The notes under the pieces are model-generated. The model worked only from the letters and a program-made list of their open reading frames with translations, had not been told where the DNA came from and did no database searches. 13,204 nucleotides of DNA from assembly GCA_934403665.1 (NCBI GenBank), contig CAKRUL010000009.1:1-13204 (forward strand), in the 5' to 3' direction. Every line of letters starts with the position of its first letter. Position 1 is the first letter of the stretch. Source of the stretch: an uncultured Clostridia bacterium. GTDB taxonomy: Bacteria; Bacillota_A; Clostridia; UMGS1840; HGM11507. Positions 6,399-13,098 of the stretch are shown one piece after another. A program made the translations under genes and the position numbers.

Positions 6399-6695
6399 TC
6401 AGGACTGGAGAGTCTCTAACTGCGCTGACAGGGCGGCAAGATCCTGTTGGGACACGGATTGATTTTGCGGGCAGTCTGCATTGTCAATGTTGAAATTTTG
6501 AGGCTGAAACACCCGTCCGGGACCCTGCTCGAAATACTGTTGCTGTCCGTTAAAGGTAATCAGAACCTGTCCCAAAAGCTGCAGCCAGTTGCCGATGGTA
6601 TTCTGAAGATTATAGGACAGATTCAGGGAAGACAGGTTTCCTAAAATTTCGGCTAATATCACAAATTCTTCCGGATGCATTTGCTGAAAACCCAT
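6399..6695 (-). CDS. Small hypothetical protein with coiled-coil C-terminus, possibly truncated by TGA
   Basis: A 98-residue protein of unknown function. Residues 1-60 contain MHPEEFVILAEILGNLSSLNLSYN followed by IGNWLQLLGQVLITFNGQQQ, a pattern I loosely associate with short conserved clostridial hypotheticals but cannot name. A Pro/Gln/Asn-rich linker (PGRVFQPQNFNIDNADCPQNQ) follows, then a heptad-like helix from VSQQDLAALSAQL to the TGA at 6399-6401. The ATG at 6695 is set by AAGGGGG about 8 bases upstream; an in-frame ATG at 6764 has no such site. No signal peptide or membrane span. After the TGA the same frame stays open for 16 codons (LDAFKKRFAELEKRQS) to TAA at 6348, continuing the coiled-coil pattern; see findings. 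It lies upstream of the Nudix gene on the same strand, which has its own promoter. Confidence 0.7.
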   Translation of the reverse strand: MGFQQMHPEEFVILAEILGNLSSLNLSYNLQNTIGNWLQLLGQVLITFNGQQQYFEQGPGRVFQPQNFNIDNADCPQNQSVSQQDLAALSAQLETLQS

Positions 6696-6771
6696 AGGCA
6701 ACCCCCTTTTTCTGTGCGCAGGGTTTGGAAAATCCTGACGGATTTCTGTCACGCAGGATTCCAAGCAATTT

Positions 6772-6790
6772 TTCTGTGAAAATCACAGAA
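6772..6790. promoter_or_regulatory. Palindrome TTCTGTGA-AAA-TCACAGAA, operator candidate
   Basis: Perfect 8-bp arms around AAA, in the leader of the small hypothetical gene. The 13-base core TGTGAAAATCACA recurs exactly at 7069-7081. It resembles a two-fold regulator site, but the spacing differs from the CRP consensus (N6) and the Rex consensus (N4 between longer arms), so no regulator is named. Confidence 0.45.
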
Positions 6791-6801
6791 TACTCCACTT
6801 T

Positions 6802-6829
6802 ATCTTATGAAAGAAAAAAAGAAATATGA
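6802..6829 (-). promoter_or_regulatory. Possible sigma-E-type promoter for the small hypothetical gene
   Basis: Minus strand TCATATT (6823-6829), 13 bases, then CATAAGAT (6802-6809). This resembles the mother-cell sigma-E pattern KMATATT / CATACAnT, though the spacer is on the short side and the region is AT-rich, so chance is possible. Confidence 0.28.
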
Positions 6830-6871
6830 AAAGAGCCGCAACAAAATCATTTCATTTGCTGCGGCTCTTTT
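6829..6871 (-). terminator. Strong hairpin with T-run, terminator or attenuator
   Basis: AAAAGAGCCGCA (6829-6840) pairs perfectly over 12 bp with TGCGGCTCTTTT (6860-6871), 19-base loop. Read leftward it is followed by TTTT and further T-rich sequence. It can end transcripts from the HAD operon (stop at 7097) or the short transcript starting near 6898, and could act as an attenuator for the gene at 6695. Confidence 0.8.
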
Positions 6872-6899
6872 GAACCTTCCCGTACCTTTTATTCTTATG
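6829..6899 (-). ncRNA. Candidate small RNA or attenuated leader, about 70 nt
   Basis: A consensus promoter (6905-6933) would start transcription near 6898 and meet the terminator hairpin ending at 6829. No ribosome-site-plus-ORF of any length fits in between. Either a free short RNA or a leader for the 6695 gene would explain the arrangement. No known RNA family is recognised. Confidence 0.35.
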
Positions 6900-6904
6900 T
6901 TTTT

Positions 6905-6933
6905 ATTATAAAGAGAAAGACAGGAAAAGTCAA
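6905..6933 (-). promoter_or_regulatory. Near-consensus sigma-A promoter pointing left
   Basis: Minus strand: -35 TTGACT (6928-6933), 17-base spacer, perfect -10 TATAAT (6905-6910). It is among the best promoters of the window, yet the next gene start in its direction is over 200 bases away behind a terminator hairpin. Confidence 0.7.
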
Positions 6934-7068
6934 ACTCCATTTTTATACAAATTACATTTTGTTCCATATCTATGACAAATCCGTGAAAAACAGTTCAAAC
7001 TTTTGTTACATAATACGAATTGACAGTGACCGGTTTCGGAGAGGATGAACAAAAAAAGCTGTTATTTT

Positions 7069-7081
7069 TGTGAAAATCACA
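7069..7081. promoter_or_regulatory. Second copy of palindrome TGTGAAAATCACA
   Basis: Identical 13-base core to 6775-6787, preceded by T-rich sequence and lying just after the stop of the HAD gene. No promoter close by is evident. Operator role is inferred only from the exact repetition. Confidence 0.35.
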
Positions 7082-7096
7082 CAACCAACAAAAAAA

Positions 7097-7936
7097 TCAG
7101 TGGCTGCTTTCCGTCAAAAACTCCATTAATTTGTGGGCGACGCCTTCTTCCTCGTTGCTGGGAATGATGCCGTTTGCCATCTGCTGAAGCTCCGGCACAC
7201 CGTTTTCCACTGCATAACACTCGTCGGCACAGCGGAACATTTCCATGTCGTTGTAATTGTCTCCGAACGCGATGGTACGACCGCAGGAGACAAAGCGTTT
7301 CAGATTCCGCACACCGTTTTCTTTATTGGCTTTTACACTGTAAATTTCCAGATAATATACATCCTGCGCATAGACATCCTTATAGAACACAAAATCAATT
7401 TCCGGAATGTCCGCAATGGATTTGCTTAAGGGCTCCAGTTCTTCATAACTTCCGATCACGGCAAAATAGACCACATTGCCGTCAATCAGAGGATAAAAAT
7501 TTTCGGTTTGAACAAATTTTTTGTATGCTTTTCCTTTTCGGATGGTGTAAAATTCCTGTTCACAAAGGCTATTCAGATTTCGGTAATGCACTTCAATCGC
7601 ATCCCGGCTGTAGTGATACAAAAAACCGTAGCGCCGATGCTTTTCAAAGGTTTGCACTACCTTCAGAGCGGCGTGATCCGGAATGTACTCTACTTTGAGA
7701 GCGCTCCGCTTTTTCAGATCAAAGAGAATCACGCCGTTCATGAGTACGGCGGGAGCGTTGACCGGTATTTCCGCCAGCATGGGAACAACGGTCGCAGGGG
7801 TTCTGGCGGAGGCAATGGTGAAGTAATCCCCGTTTTCAATGATTTTCTGAATGGTTCGGACGGTGAAGGGCGGAATCTCTTTCTTTGCATTTAACAGGGT
7901 TCCGTCCAGATCCGTGACAAACAATCTTTTTTCCAT
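7097..7936 (-). CDS. Cof-type HAD-IIB family phosphatase
   Basis: A 279-residue cytoplasmic phosphatase of the haloacid dehalogenase superfamily, subfamily IIB (Cof/YidA-like), which usually acts on sugar phosphates, nucleotides or cofactors such as FMN and PLP. Motif I is DLDGT at residues 9-13 (nucleophile Asp9, acid/base Asp11); motif II is Ser43 in ASAR (commonly ATGR in the family); motif III is Lys205 in NKENGV; motif IV is GDNYND (225-230). The large cap domain lies between motifs II and III (roughly residues 80-195). GAGGAG lies 7 bases before the ATG at 7936 and overlaps the TGA of the TrkA-C gene, whose end is only 11 bases away, so the two are almost certainly co-transcribed, with translational coupling likely. 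Substrate cannot be inferred. Confidence 0.94.
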   Translation of the reverse strand: MEKRLFVTDLDGTLLNAKKEIPPFTVRTIQKIIENGDYFTIASARTPATVVPMLAEIPVNAPAVLMNGVILFDLKKRSALKVEYIPDHAALKVVQTFEKHRRYGFLYHYSRDAIEVHYRNLNSLCEQEFYTIRKGKAYKKFVQTENFYPLIDGNVVYFAVIGSYEELEPLSKSIADIPEIDFVFYKDVYAQDVYYLEIYSVKANKENGVRNLKRFVSCGRTIAFGDNYNDMEMFRCADECYAVENGVPELQQMANGIIPSNEEEGVAHKLMEFLTESSH

Positions 7937-7947
7937 ATCTTTTCTCC

Positions 7948-8649
7948 TCAGTTGTTCTTTTGAAACAGAGCACGAATGCCGGAAGGGGGGCCGAACAGAA
8001 TCAACCGGTCTTTCGGGCGGATGCAGACCGTTCCGGAAACGTCCGCAATCGAAAAACCGGAACGATGAATCATCAAAACGGAGACGGCATAGCGCTCCTG
8101 TATGCCGGCCTGTGCAATGGTTTTTCCCTGAAGCAGCTCCGGCAGATCGTTGATTGCCGCTTCTGCAAGGACAAACTCCCCAATATAATCTAATATTACC
8201 ACAGAATTTTTGTTTTTTCCAGAAGGAATCATATGCTTTCCCAAACTTTCTATCATTTTGTCAAACCAACAGCGCACCCACCGTGTCCGAATCAGAAGCA
8301 AAAAACCGCAGCCCCAAAACAGAAGGGGTGAAAGCAAGTGCAGAAGATGAAATTCCTCCGCCCGGTTCAGCTGCAGGATCACATTGATGGCGATCGAGAC
8401 AACCGTGGCGGTGAACGCATATCCGAACAGCATTGTTATGCGCGCCAGCTTCCTGCGCAGCGGATTTTTCAGAATAAGCTCACTTTCACTTGTGGTAAAT
8501 CCGCTGTTGGTGAGCATGGAAACCACTTGAAACCGCGCTTTTTCGGAATCCATGCCGGTTAAGCGGAACATGACGGTAAAGATCTCTGAAACCAGTGTGT
8601 AAATGAACAGAAGCAGGAAAAAAACGAGGATGGCCATGTTCATTTCCAT
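7948..8649 (-). CDS. Membrane protein with C-terminal TrkA-C (RCK_C) domain
   Basis: A 233-residue protein. Hydrophobic segments lie at about 5-27, 72-93 and 103-121. Between the first and second is FRLTGMDSEKARFQVVSMLTNSGFTTSESELI (28-59), a conserved-looking loop. From about residue 155 (IGEFVLAEAAINDLPELLQGKTIAQAG) to the end it has the TrkA-C/RCK_C fold pattern, closing with IRPKDRLILFGPPSGIRALF. RCK_C domains bind small ligands such as cyclic di-AMP in several potassium channels and transporters; that role here is inference. There is no RCK_N nucleotide-binding domain and no full transporter. The ATG at 8649 has AAAGGAG 8 bases upstream; the frame is open to 8811 but that part is not protein-like. 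It heads an operon with the HAD phosphatase. Confidence 0.85.
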   Translation of the reverse strand: MEMNMAILVFFLLLFIYTLVSEIFTVMFRLTGMDSEKARFQVVSMLTNSGFTTSESELILKNPLRRKLARITMLFGYAFTATVVSIAINVILQLNRAEEFHLLHLLSPLLFWGCGFLLLIRTRWVRCWFDKMIESLGKHMIPSGKNKNSVVILDYIGEFVLAEAAINDLPELLQGKTIAQAGIQERYAVSVLMIHRSGFSIADVSGTVCIRPKDRLILFGPPSGIRALFQKNN

Positions 8650-8731
8650 TTTCACTTCTCCTTTGCAAAAACGTCTCTTAAAATCATATGAGGTTTTCCT
8701 GACAAGCATGCGCAATTCCTTAAAATGATAA

Positions 8732-8760
8732 AATGTATTGCCGTTGGGAGGCAGAATCAA
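8732..8760 (-). promoter_or_regulatory. Candidate promoter of the TrkA-C/HAD operon
   Basis: Minus strand: -35 TTGATT (8755-8760), 17-base spacer, -10 TACATT (8732-8737); four of six bases match in each box. Confidence 0.4.
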
Positions 8761-8810
8761 ACGCAATGAGACGCCATCAGGAGAAAAACCAAGGGAGATC
8801 AGATTGTACA

Positions 8811-8880
8811 TATCTTACAGAAGGCAGGGAGGTATTTTGTAAAAAAAGAATGGTATTTACATTTTTGCCCCTGTAAGATA
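8811..8880. repeat. Inverted repeat around the SLH promoter
   Basis: TATCTTACAG (8811-8820) and CTGTAAGATA (8871-8880) are perfect 10-base inverted copies, 60 bases apart. The left arm lies upstream of the -35; the right arm overlaps the first two bases of the -10. The spacing is near six helical turns, which would suit a looping regulator (inference). Confidence 0.5.
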
Positions 8881-8884
8881 TAAT
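8856..8884 (+). promoter_or_regulatory. Sigma-A promoter of the SLH protein gene
   Basis: -35 TTTACA (8856-8861), 17-base spacer, perfect -10 TATAAT (8879-8884), giving a leader of about 65 bases before the ATG at 8956. Confidence 0.85.
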
Positions 8885-8955
8885 AAGAGACAGGGTATGC
8901 GGTTTGATTGCCGCAAAGAAATTTGTACAGTGAAAAGAATAGGGAGGTATTTCTT

Positions 8956-11900
8956 ATGAGAAAAAGACTGCTTGCAGTGCTTCTGACACTTGCAATGGTG
9001 TTGGGGGCAGCAATGGTTTCTGCAGTCGCCGAAGATGGAACGGCTGCAGATTCTGTGAATGAAACAGAACTTGGCTTTTTGACTGCCATTGGCGTTCTGA
9101 ACGATTCCTTTGACCCGGGAGCTACGGTCACGAAGGCACAGTTTGCCGCTATGGTGGCAATTGTGCTGTATCCGGATGTAGACTTTTTTAAACTTTCTGC
9201 CGGGGCAGATGCGCCGGCTCTGTATCACGATGTGACCGCTTCTCATATGTACTACAGTGAGATTAAAGCCTGTAAGGATCTGAAGATTATCAACGGTAAC
9301 GGTGACGGCAATTTCTATCCGGATGAGGGCATTACCGTACTGACAGGGATTACAATCCTCATCAACGCGTTGGGTTATAAGCCGTATGCAGACATCAACG
9401 GAGGATTTCCGACAGGGTATTACACCATAGCAAACGAAACGGGAATCACCAAGGGGGTGTCGGGAAACGGCGGAACGGAGATTTCCGGCAGTGTTGCGGC
9501 AAAACTGGTGTACAATGCTCTGTTTGCGGATGCCATTCGGATCACTTCTGTCATCAATGGAGAGACCAGTATAGAAGTGAACCGTGGAAAAAATGTTCTT
9601 TCCGAACACCTGGGGATTAAGGAATACGACGCTATCGTCGCGGATGATGGTGTAAGTTCCATGAACGGTGAGAGCATGATGGAAGACGGACGTGTCATTT
9701 TGCAGGAATACAAAACAGGTACGCAGTATATCGTTTATGAAGCGGCGTCTTCTGTTTCAGGTTATTTTGGGCAGAGGATTAAAGCGTTTGTGAAATACAA
9801 TGCGGAGACCGGCAAAGACGAGGTTCTTTATGCCGCTGCACACACGATGAATAAAATCACTACAGTAAACAGCGACCGGATTCTTTCGGTATCCGATACC
9901 GCAATCGAATACGAGAGAGAAAAGAACGATGATAAAACATTAAAGATCTCTTTGGGGACGACACCTCCTTTGGTATTTATCAATGGCTCGTTGATTGCCG
10001 ATTATACCAAAGAGGATTTAAAGCCTCAAGACGGGCTTGTCCGGTTTATTGACTATGATGGTAACGGGAAAACAGATATTATCCAGGTGGAATGTTTCAA
10101 TTATTTCAACGGAATCAAACAGAATCACGCAAGAAACATTGTGACGGATCGCGTTGATTCTGAACATAAAGTGATTAACTGTAAGTTCAATCCGGCAAAT
10201 TCTGTGGATTTGGAAGACGATTCCCTGTATGATTACCGGGTGATGAAGGATGGAAAGACAATCTTGATTGAGGACATTAAAGCGGGTGATATCGTATCTG
10301 TCGCAGAGTCCCCAAAACCGATCAAGGGCAAAACGTTTTACACGCTGTATGTGTCCGATAAGACCGCGGAGGGCTCTGTCTCTTCCAAGGATGAAGCAGG
10401 AAAAGAAATTTTTCTTGCCGATGGTACAAGTCTGGAGTTTTCCTCCAGTCTGCTTTCCGTCAAGAAAAATATGCTTGCCGATTTGAGCTATGAAAAGGAA
10501 ATTACTTTTTCCCTTGATGTTCTCGGAAAGATTGCTTATGTAGATGAGCTCGCAAAGGATGTTCCGAATTACGCCTATATTATCGGCGTTCAGCAGGATA
10601 CCGATTTCGGGGATGATGTTCTGAAACTGAAATTGTTTACAAAGGAAGGGGAGTTTGCGGTTTATGAACTTTCCTCAAAAGCAAAAATCGACGGTTCTTC
10701 CTTTTCTAATACAGCGGAAGCGATCACACTGCTGAATACCAGACCGGACGGCACAGTCTCTGCGCCTGCGAACGGTACAAAGGTGATATCGAGACCTGCC
10801 ATTGTGGAAATCAATTCCGATCGTATGATCAAAGAAATTGATACCGATGCGCCGAACTACGGCGGTCAGGAAAATAAGCTGGAGGCCGGCAAAAGATATG
10901 GCAGAACAGGTATTTATTTCACTGCACTGAAAACATTTGACGGCTCTTTTTATCTGAATGAATCCACCGTGGTGCTGAAAGTTGCAGACATTGACCGCTA
11001 TAAAATAGAAGAAACACAGGACAATTCAATATACAACACAAGAACGGTACAGAAAACGTTCATTCAGGATCATGAAATGGATCCGAATGATATCAAAAAT
11101 TATGCAAGCATGAAAGCCGGTCAGATGAAACAGACCTATAGCTATGATGCGCAGGCTTATGCTATTGATCCGGATACAGGGGTTGCCGGTTTGGTGGTTC
11201 TGCGCGGCGCGGATATGTATAATTATCAGGATCAGAAATACAATCTTCCCTATTGCGTCTTTAAAAAGCTGACCAAGGTAATCGATGAAGAAACGGGAGA
11301 AGAAATTTATAAAATTTATTATTTCAGCGGCGGTTCCGAAAAGAGTGTTGTCGTGGATCCGGCGAACCTTCATCTTTGGTATCGGTCCATTATCTTCGGA
11401 GACGGGGTGATGGACGCACGCAAGGTCCAGACAAAAGCACAACCTGTGCCGGTCAAAATCGGCGGCAAAGACGTTGTGCTTCCGGGTGCGGAAGAATATG
11501 AGGGGCTGAAAGAGGGCGACGTCTCCCAGTTTGAAGCGAGCAACGGAAAGCTGTCGCACATCCAGAGAAATATTAATATCTCAAAGATAAATCATTTGGC
11601 TACCGGCACTTTGCTGCCTACAGCGCCAAATGCTCCGTACACGACGGCTTCTCTCGGCATGCTGTCGACGACAGCTGCGGCTTATGACGGCTTAAGAGGT
11701 CTTTTCACAAATGTGGAACGTCCCTTTGACGGCCGGGCGCTTGCCAACTATACGCTGGATCAGACCTATAATGTATTTTTGGGCACTGCTCTGAATATCA
11801 AAGACGGGAAAGTGCAGCTAAGACTTCCGAGTGTGACACATGCCAATTATATGCTGACCGATACAGCGGGAAACGTGATCGGAGCGAAAAGTGTGAAGGA

Positions 11901-12195
11901 GCACGGAATGACCGATACAGATTCGGTGAAGTGCTTTGATTGGCTGTTCAGCCTGTACGGCGCAAAAATTACAGTGGTGGAGGAGCAGGAATGTCATGCG
12001 GGGCAGGATAACTGTAAGTTCAAAATCCGTTCCGGAAGCATCAATGACATCAAAACGGCAGCTTCCTTCTCGTCCGACATTGACAACATCGGATTTTTCC
12101 AGGCTTCCAAGGTCTATCTGTTCGGAACCAAAGGCAAATATACCGATTGCATCGTATTTCATCTGACTCGGGAGCACAATCAATATATTCATTAA
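8956..12195 (+). CDS. Large secreted S-layer-homology (SLH) domain protein
   Basis: A 1079-residue exported protein. A classic signal peptide comes first: MRKR, hydrophobic core LLAVLLTLAMVLGAAM, and a likely cleavage after VSA (23) or AVA (25). Three SLH-like units follow at about 35-75 (LGFLTAIGVLND...), 93-142 (YYSEIKACKDLKIINGNGDG...YPDEGITV) and 150-195, which normally bind pyruvylated secondary wall polysaccharide. The remaining ~880 residues are not recognised; they are beta-rich in look, with few cysteines and a calcium-loop-like DYDGNGKTD (366-374). No sorting motif or C-terminal membrane span is present, so the SLH units are the only visible anchor. GGGAGG 9 bases before the ATG at 8956 sets the start; an open extension to 8908 overlaps the leader. 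A strong promoter and the length suggest an abundant S-layer or surface protein (inference). Confidence 0.88.
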   Translation: MRKRLLAVLLTLAMVLGAAMVSAVAEDGTAADSVNETELGFLTAIGVLNDSFDPGATVTKAQFAAMVAIVLYPDVDFFKLSAGADAPALYHDVTASHMYYSEIKACKDLKIINGNGDGNFYPDEGITVLTGITILINALGYKPYADINGGFPTGYYTIANETGITKGVSGNGGTEISGSVAAKLVYNALFADAIRITSVINGETSIEVNRGKNVLSEHLGIKEYDAIVADDGVSSMNGESMMEDGRVILQEYKTGTQYIVYEAASSVSGYFGQRIKAFVKYNAETGKDEVLYAAAHTMNKITTVNSDRILSVSDTAIEYEREKNDDKTLKISLGTTPPLVFINGSLIADYTKEDLKPQDGLVRFIDYDGNGKTDIIQVECFNYFNGIKQNHARNIVTDRVDSEHKVINCKFNPANSVDLEDDSLYDYRVMKDGKTILIEDIKAGDIVSVAESPKPIKGKTFYTLYVSDKTAEGSVSSKDEAGKEIFLADGTSLEFSSSLLSVKKNMLADLSYEKEITFSLDVLGKIAYVDELAKDVPNYAYIIGVQQDTDFGDDVLKLKLFTKEGEFAVYELSSKAKIDGSSFSNTAEAITLLNTRPDGTVSAPANGTKVISRPAIVEINSDRMIKEIDTDAPNYGGQENKLEAGKRYGRTGIYFTALKTFDGSFYLNESTVVLKVADIDRYKIEETQDNSIYNTRTVQKTFIQDHEMDPNDIKNYASMKAGQMKQTYSYDAQAYAIDPDTGVAGLVVLRGADMYNYQDQKYNLPYCVFKKLTKVIDEETGEEIYKIYYFSGGSEKSVVVDPANLHLWYRSIIFGDGVMDARKVQTKAQPVPVKIGGKDVVLPGAEEYEGLKEGDVSQFEASNGKLSHIQRNINISKINHLATGTLLPTAPNAPYTTASLGMLSTTAAAYDGLRGLFTNVERPFDGRALANYTLDQTYNVFLGTALNIKDGKVQLRLPSVTHANYMLTDTAGNVIGAKSVKEHGMTDTDSVKCFDWLFSLYGAKITVVEEQECHAGQDNCKFKIRSGSINDIKTAASFSSDIDNIGFFQASKVYLFGTKGKYTDCIVFHLTREHNQYIH

Positions 12196-12212
12196 TACAG
12201 ATACATAAAATA

Positions 12213-12244
12213 CTTTCGGCAGCAGAGGTTTCTGCCGCCGAAAG
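12213..12244 (+). terminator. Hairpin after the SLH gene, no T-run
   Basis: CTTTCGGC (12213-12220) pairs with GCCGAAAG (12237-12244); after one A-C mismatch GCAGA pairs with TCTGC, loop GGTT. With no T-run after it, it is more likely a transcript-stabilising or partial-termination structure than a full terminator, so the creatininase-family gene 24 bases on may be co-transcribed. Confidence 0.5.
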
Positions 12245-12267
12245 CTTCAAGGACTGGAGGAGTTAGT

Positions 12268-12999
12268 ATGATTGATTTCACAAACACAGCGGACGAATTG
12301 GCGGCGGCAGGCTGCAAGATTGCCATTCTTCCCATCGGAGCTTTGGAACAGCACGGGCCTCATTTGCCGATGTGCACCGATTATATGGTGGCAAAATCGG
12401 TTGCCGAGGCAGTTGCCAAGAAGCTGAATGCCTATTTGCTTCCTACCCTTCCTATCAGCACATCGTATGAACATCAAGGCAAAAAGGGAAGCGTTTGGAT
12501 GCGGGCAAAAACCTTCTATTCCGTGATTCAGGATATTGTTCTGAACCTGAAAGCACAAGGGTTTTCCAAGGTTGTGGTGATGCTGGGGCACGGTGGAATT
12601 TTCGTCTCGACTCCGGCCATTCGGGAGCTGAACGCCGATCATCCGGATTTACGGGTGGCGAAGGTGGATTTTTTGCAGTTTCTCACGGTGCCGGAAATGT
12701 TAAACACGCTGGAGTGCCGCGACAATCTGCATGCCTGTGAATACGAAACCTCTCTGATGCTGTATCTGGCAGAAGAACTGGTGAGGAAGGATAAAATTGA
12801 CGGAGCGGATTTTGTGCCCGATGTTCCCAGGGACTTTTTGAATTATTGCTCCATCGTAAAGCTGTCCAAAACCGGCGTGTGGGGCAAGCCCTCCCTCGGC
12901 ACGAAAGAAAAAGGGGAAAAGGTCTTTCACATTTTGGTGGAGGAATCCATCCGATATATTGAGAAAATTTTCAGTCAGACAGAGGGATATTCCGAATAA
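12268..12999 (+). CDS. Creatininase family amidohydrolase-like protein
   Basis: A 243-residue metal-dependent hydrolase of the creatininase family (PF02633), whose members open or cleave cyclic or linear amide bonds (creatinine amidohydrolase, archaeal FAPy deformylase ArfB, mycofactocin peptidase MftE). The hallmark PIGALEQHGPHLPMCTDYM is at 22-40, giving metal ligands Glu27, His29 and Asp38. GHGG is at 107-110 (His108), and HACEYETSLML (155-165) supplies the later Glu (Glu158 and/or Glu160). The usual NGHGGN is LGHGGI here. Length fits the family (about 240-260). GGAGGAG lies about 6 bases before the ATG. True creatinine activity is unlikely to be the role; the substrate is unknown. It follows the SLH gene by 72 bases with only a T-less hairpin between. 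A terminator lies 100 bases after its stop. Confidence 0.9.
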   Translation: MIDFTNTADELAAAGCKIAILPIGALEQHGPHLPMCTDYMVAKSVAEAVAKKLNAYLLPTLPISTSYEHQGKKGSVWMRAKTFYSVIQDIVLNLKAQGFSKVVVMLGHGGIFVSTPAIRELNADHPDLRVAKVDFLQFLTVPEMLNTLECRDNLHACEYETSLMLYLAEELVRKDKIDGADFVPDVPRDFLNYCSIVKLSKTGVWGKPSLGTKEKGEKVFHILVEESIRYIEKIFSQTEGYSE

Positions 13000-13098
13000 G
13001 GACGCAGACCGTCGAAAAAGCCGGGCAACCGCAAGCAAGAAAAACAGCGATACATTGTTGGGCTGAAATGGTCTGTTCCAAAGAATAAAATCACAAGC

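Larger units (their letters stand above)
6696..7096. other. Intergenic region with promoter, hairpin and two palindromes
   Basis: 401 bases without a convincing gene. It holds the strong minus-strand promoter at 6905-6933, the hairpin at 6829-6871, a sigma-E-like promoter candidate at 6802-6829 and two copies of TGTGAAAATCACA (6775-6787, 7069-7081). A plus-strand frame from ATG 7046 (MNKKSCYFCENHTTNKK...) was considered and rejected. Confidence 0.6.
8650..8955. other. Divergent TrkA-C/SLH intergenic region
   Basis: 306 bases holding a moderate minus-strand promoter (8732-8760), the strong SLH promoter (8856-8884) and a 10-bp inverted repeat around it (8811-8820 and 8871-8880). AGGGAGGTATTT occurs twice (8826-8837 and 8941-8952); only the second is followed by a gene start. 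Confidence 0.6.

Noticed and set aside
7011..7045. TTGACA near 7020 as a plus-strand promoter
   Set aside because: No acceptable -10 lies at 16-18 bases, and no plus-strand gene follows.
7046..7168. Plus-strand mini-frame MNKKSCYFCENHTTNKK... resembling a Cys-rich peptide
   Set aside because: GGAGAGG abuts the ATG with no spacing, and two thirds of the frame is antisense to the end of the HAD gene. The CxxC is not enough support.
8826..8837. AGGGAGGTATTT as a ribosome site for an upstream start
   Set aside because: It lies upstream of the predicted promoter start and no ATG follows in the gene's frame; the identical copy at 8941-8952 is the real site.
8857..9609. 250-codon minus-strand frame opposite the SLH start
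   Set aside because: It overlaps the signal peptide and SLH units of a well-supported gene and its own start region has no ribosome site.
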